Shown one piece after another: positions 5,060-5,225 of a DNA stretch of 5,225 nt. The stretch is from Aquabacter sp. (GTDB lineage: Bacteria; Pseudomonadota; Alphaproteobacteria; Rhizobiales; Xanthobacteraceae). The stretch lies in contig JASBUY010000351.1 in the NCBI GenBank assembly GCA_030147645.1, positions 1 to 5,225 on the forward strand, in the 5' to 3' direction. Each line of letters opens with the position of its first letter. Position 1 is the stretch's first letter. A program made the position numbers and the translations under genes. The notes beneath the pieces were generated by a model that saw nothing but the letters and a program-made list of their open reading frames with translations, searched no databases and was not told where the DNA came from.

Positions 5060-5225
5060 ATGGATCTCACGCTCGCGCTTCGCGCCTTTGTCCGCACCGT
5101 TGAGCGCGGGTCGATGACCGCTGCCGCGCGCGACCTCGCCGTGTCTCAGCCTGCGGTCAGCAAGCATCTGCGGAATTTGGAGGCGCATGTGGGCGCGCGC
5201 CTCCTGGAGCGGTCGACCCGCCTCG
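5060..5225 (+). CDS. LysR-family transcriptional regulator (N-terminal fragment)
   Basis: From the ATG at 5060, 55 codons run to the window edge in one frame. They match the N-terminal winged helix-turn-helix of LysR-type regulators: M-D-L-T-L-A-L-R-A-F-V-R-T-V-E-R-G-S-M-T, then A-A-A-R-D-L-A-V-S-Q-P-A-V-S-K-H-L-R-N-L-E, the HTH with its recognition helix (about residues 21-41), and G-A-R-L-L-E-R-S-T-R at the start of the wing. The effector-binding domain lies beyond the window, so neither ligand nor targets can be named. No clear Shine-Dalgarno precedes the ATG; the upstream sequence is the AT-rich stretch with the AACCGGTT palindrome. It is divergent from the YkuD transpeptidase, which is a candidate target by position only. 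Confidence 0.93.
   Translation, partial: MDLTLALRAFVRTVERGSMTAAARDLAVSQPAVSKHLRNLEAHVGARLLERSTRL

Noticed and set aside
1..5225. A new defence, mobile or multi-gene system
   Set aside because: No repeats of CRISPR type, integrase, transposase, toxin-antitoxin pair or unusual multi-gene cassette was seen. The genes belong to known families with unrelated roles.

Overview
This is a GC-rich window with the codon bias of a GC-rich proteobacterium. The protein style (a ~507-residue cofactor-independent phosphoglycerate mutase, an aromatic-ring FAD monooxygenase, a short Tat/lipobox-type YkuD protein) best fits an alphaproteobacterium, perhaps Hyphomicrobiales. That placement is inference; no rRNA or other marker is present. 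No gap between genes exceeds 300 bases. I found no tRNA, rRNA, CRISPR array, insertion sequence, attachment site or replication origin.

Layout. Bases 1-270 (+) are the C-terminal end of a thiamine-diphosphate enzyme of the acetolactate synthase family, cut by the window edge. It converges on gpmI (313-1836, -), with a GC-rich hairpin between the two stops. gpmI is divergent from an FAD-dependent aromatic monooxygenase (1959-3547, +). The 122-bp gap between them carries a candidate gpmI promoter and a perfect 12-bp palindrome. The monooxygenase is split by a one-base frameshift near 3060-3100: the FAD/substrate part is in one frame and the C-terminal thioredoxin-like domain in another. A second strong GC hairpin follows it. 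Three minus-strand genes come next: a YjgH-like member of the RidA family (3621-4019), a 48-residue protein resembling DUF4177 (4074-4220), and a YkuD L,D-transpeptidase lipoprotein (4313-4957). The last is divergent from a LysR-type regulator (5060 to the window end, +).

How the genes relate. gpmI is housekeeping glycolysis/gluconeogenesis. The monooxygenase looks like an accessory aromatic-degradation enzyme, probably inactive if the frameshift is real. The RidA-like and DUF4177-like genes could be co-transcribed (54-nt gap). The transpeptidase and the LysR gene share a short divergent promoter region. The genes do not form one evident pathway, and I see no convincing undescribed multi-gene system. 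The items most worth a second look are the frameshift, the 48-residue gene, and the missing catalytic arginine in the RidA-like protein.
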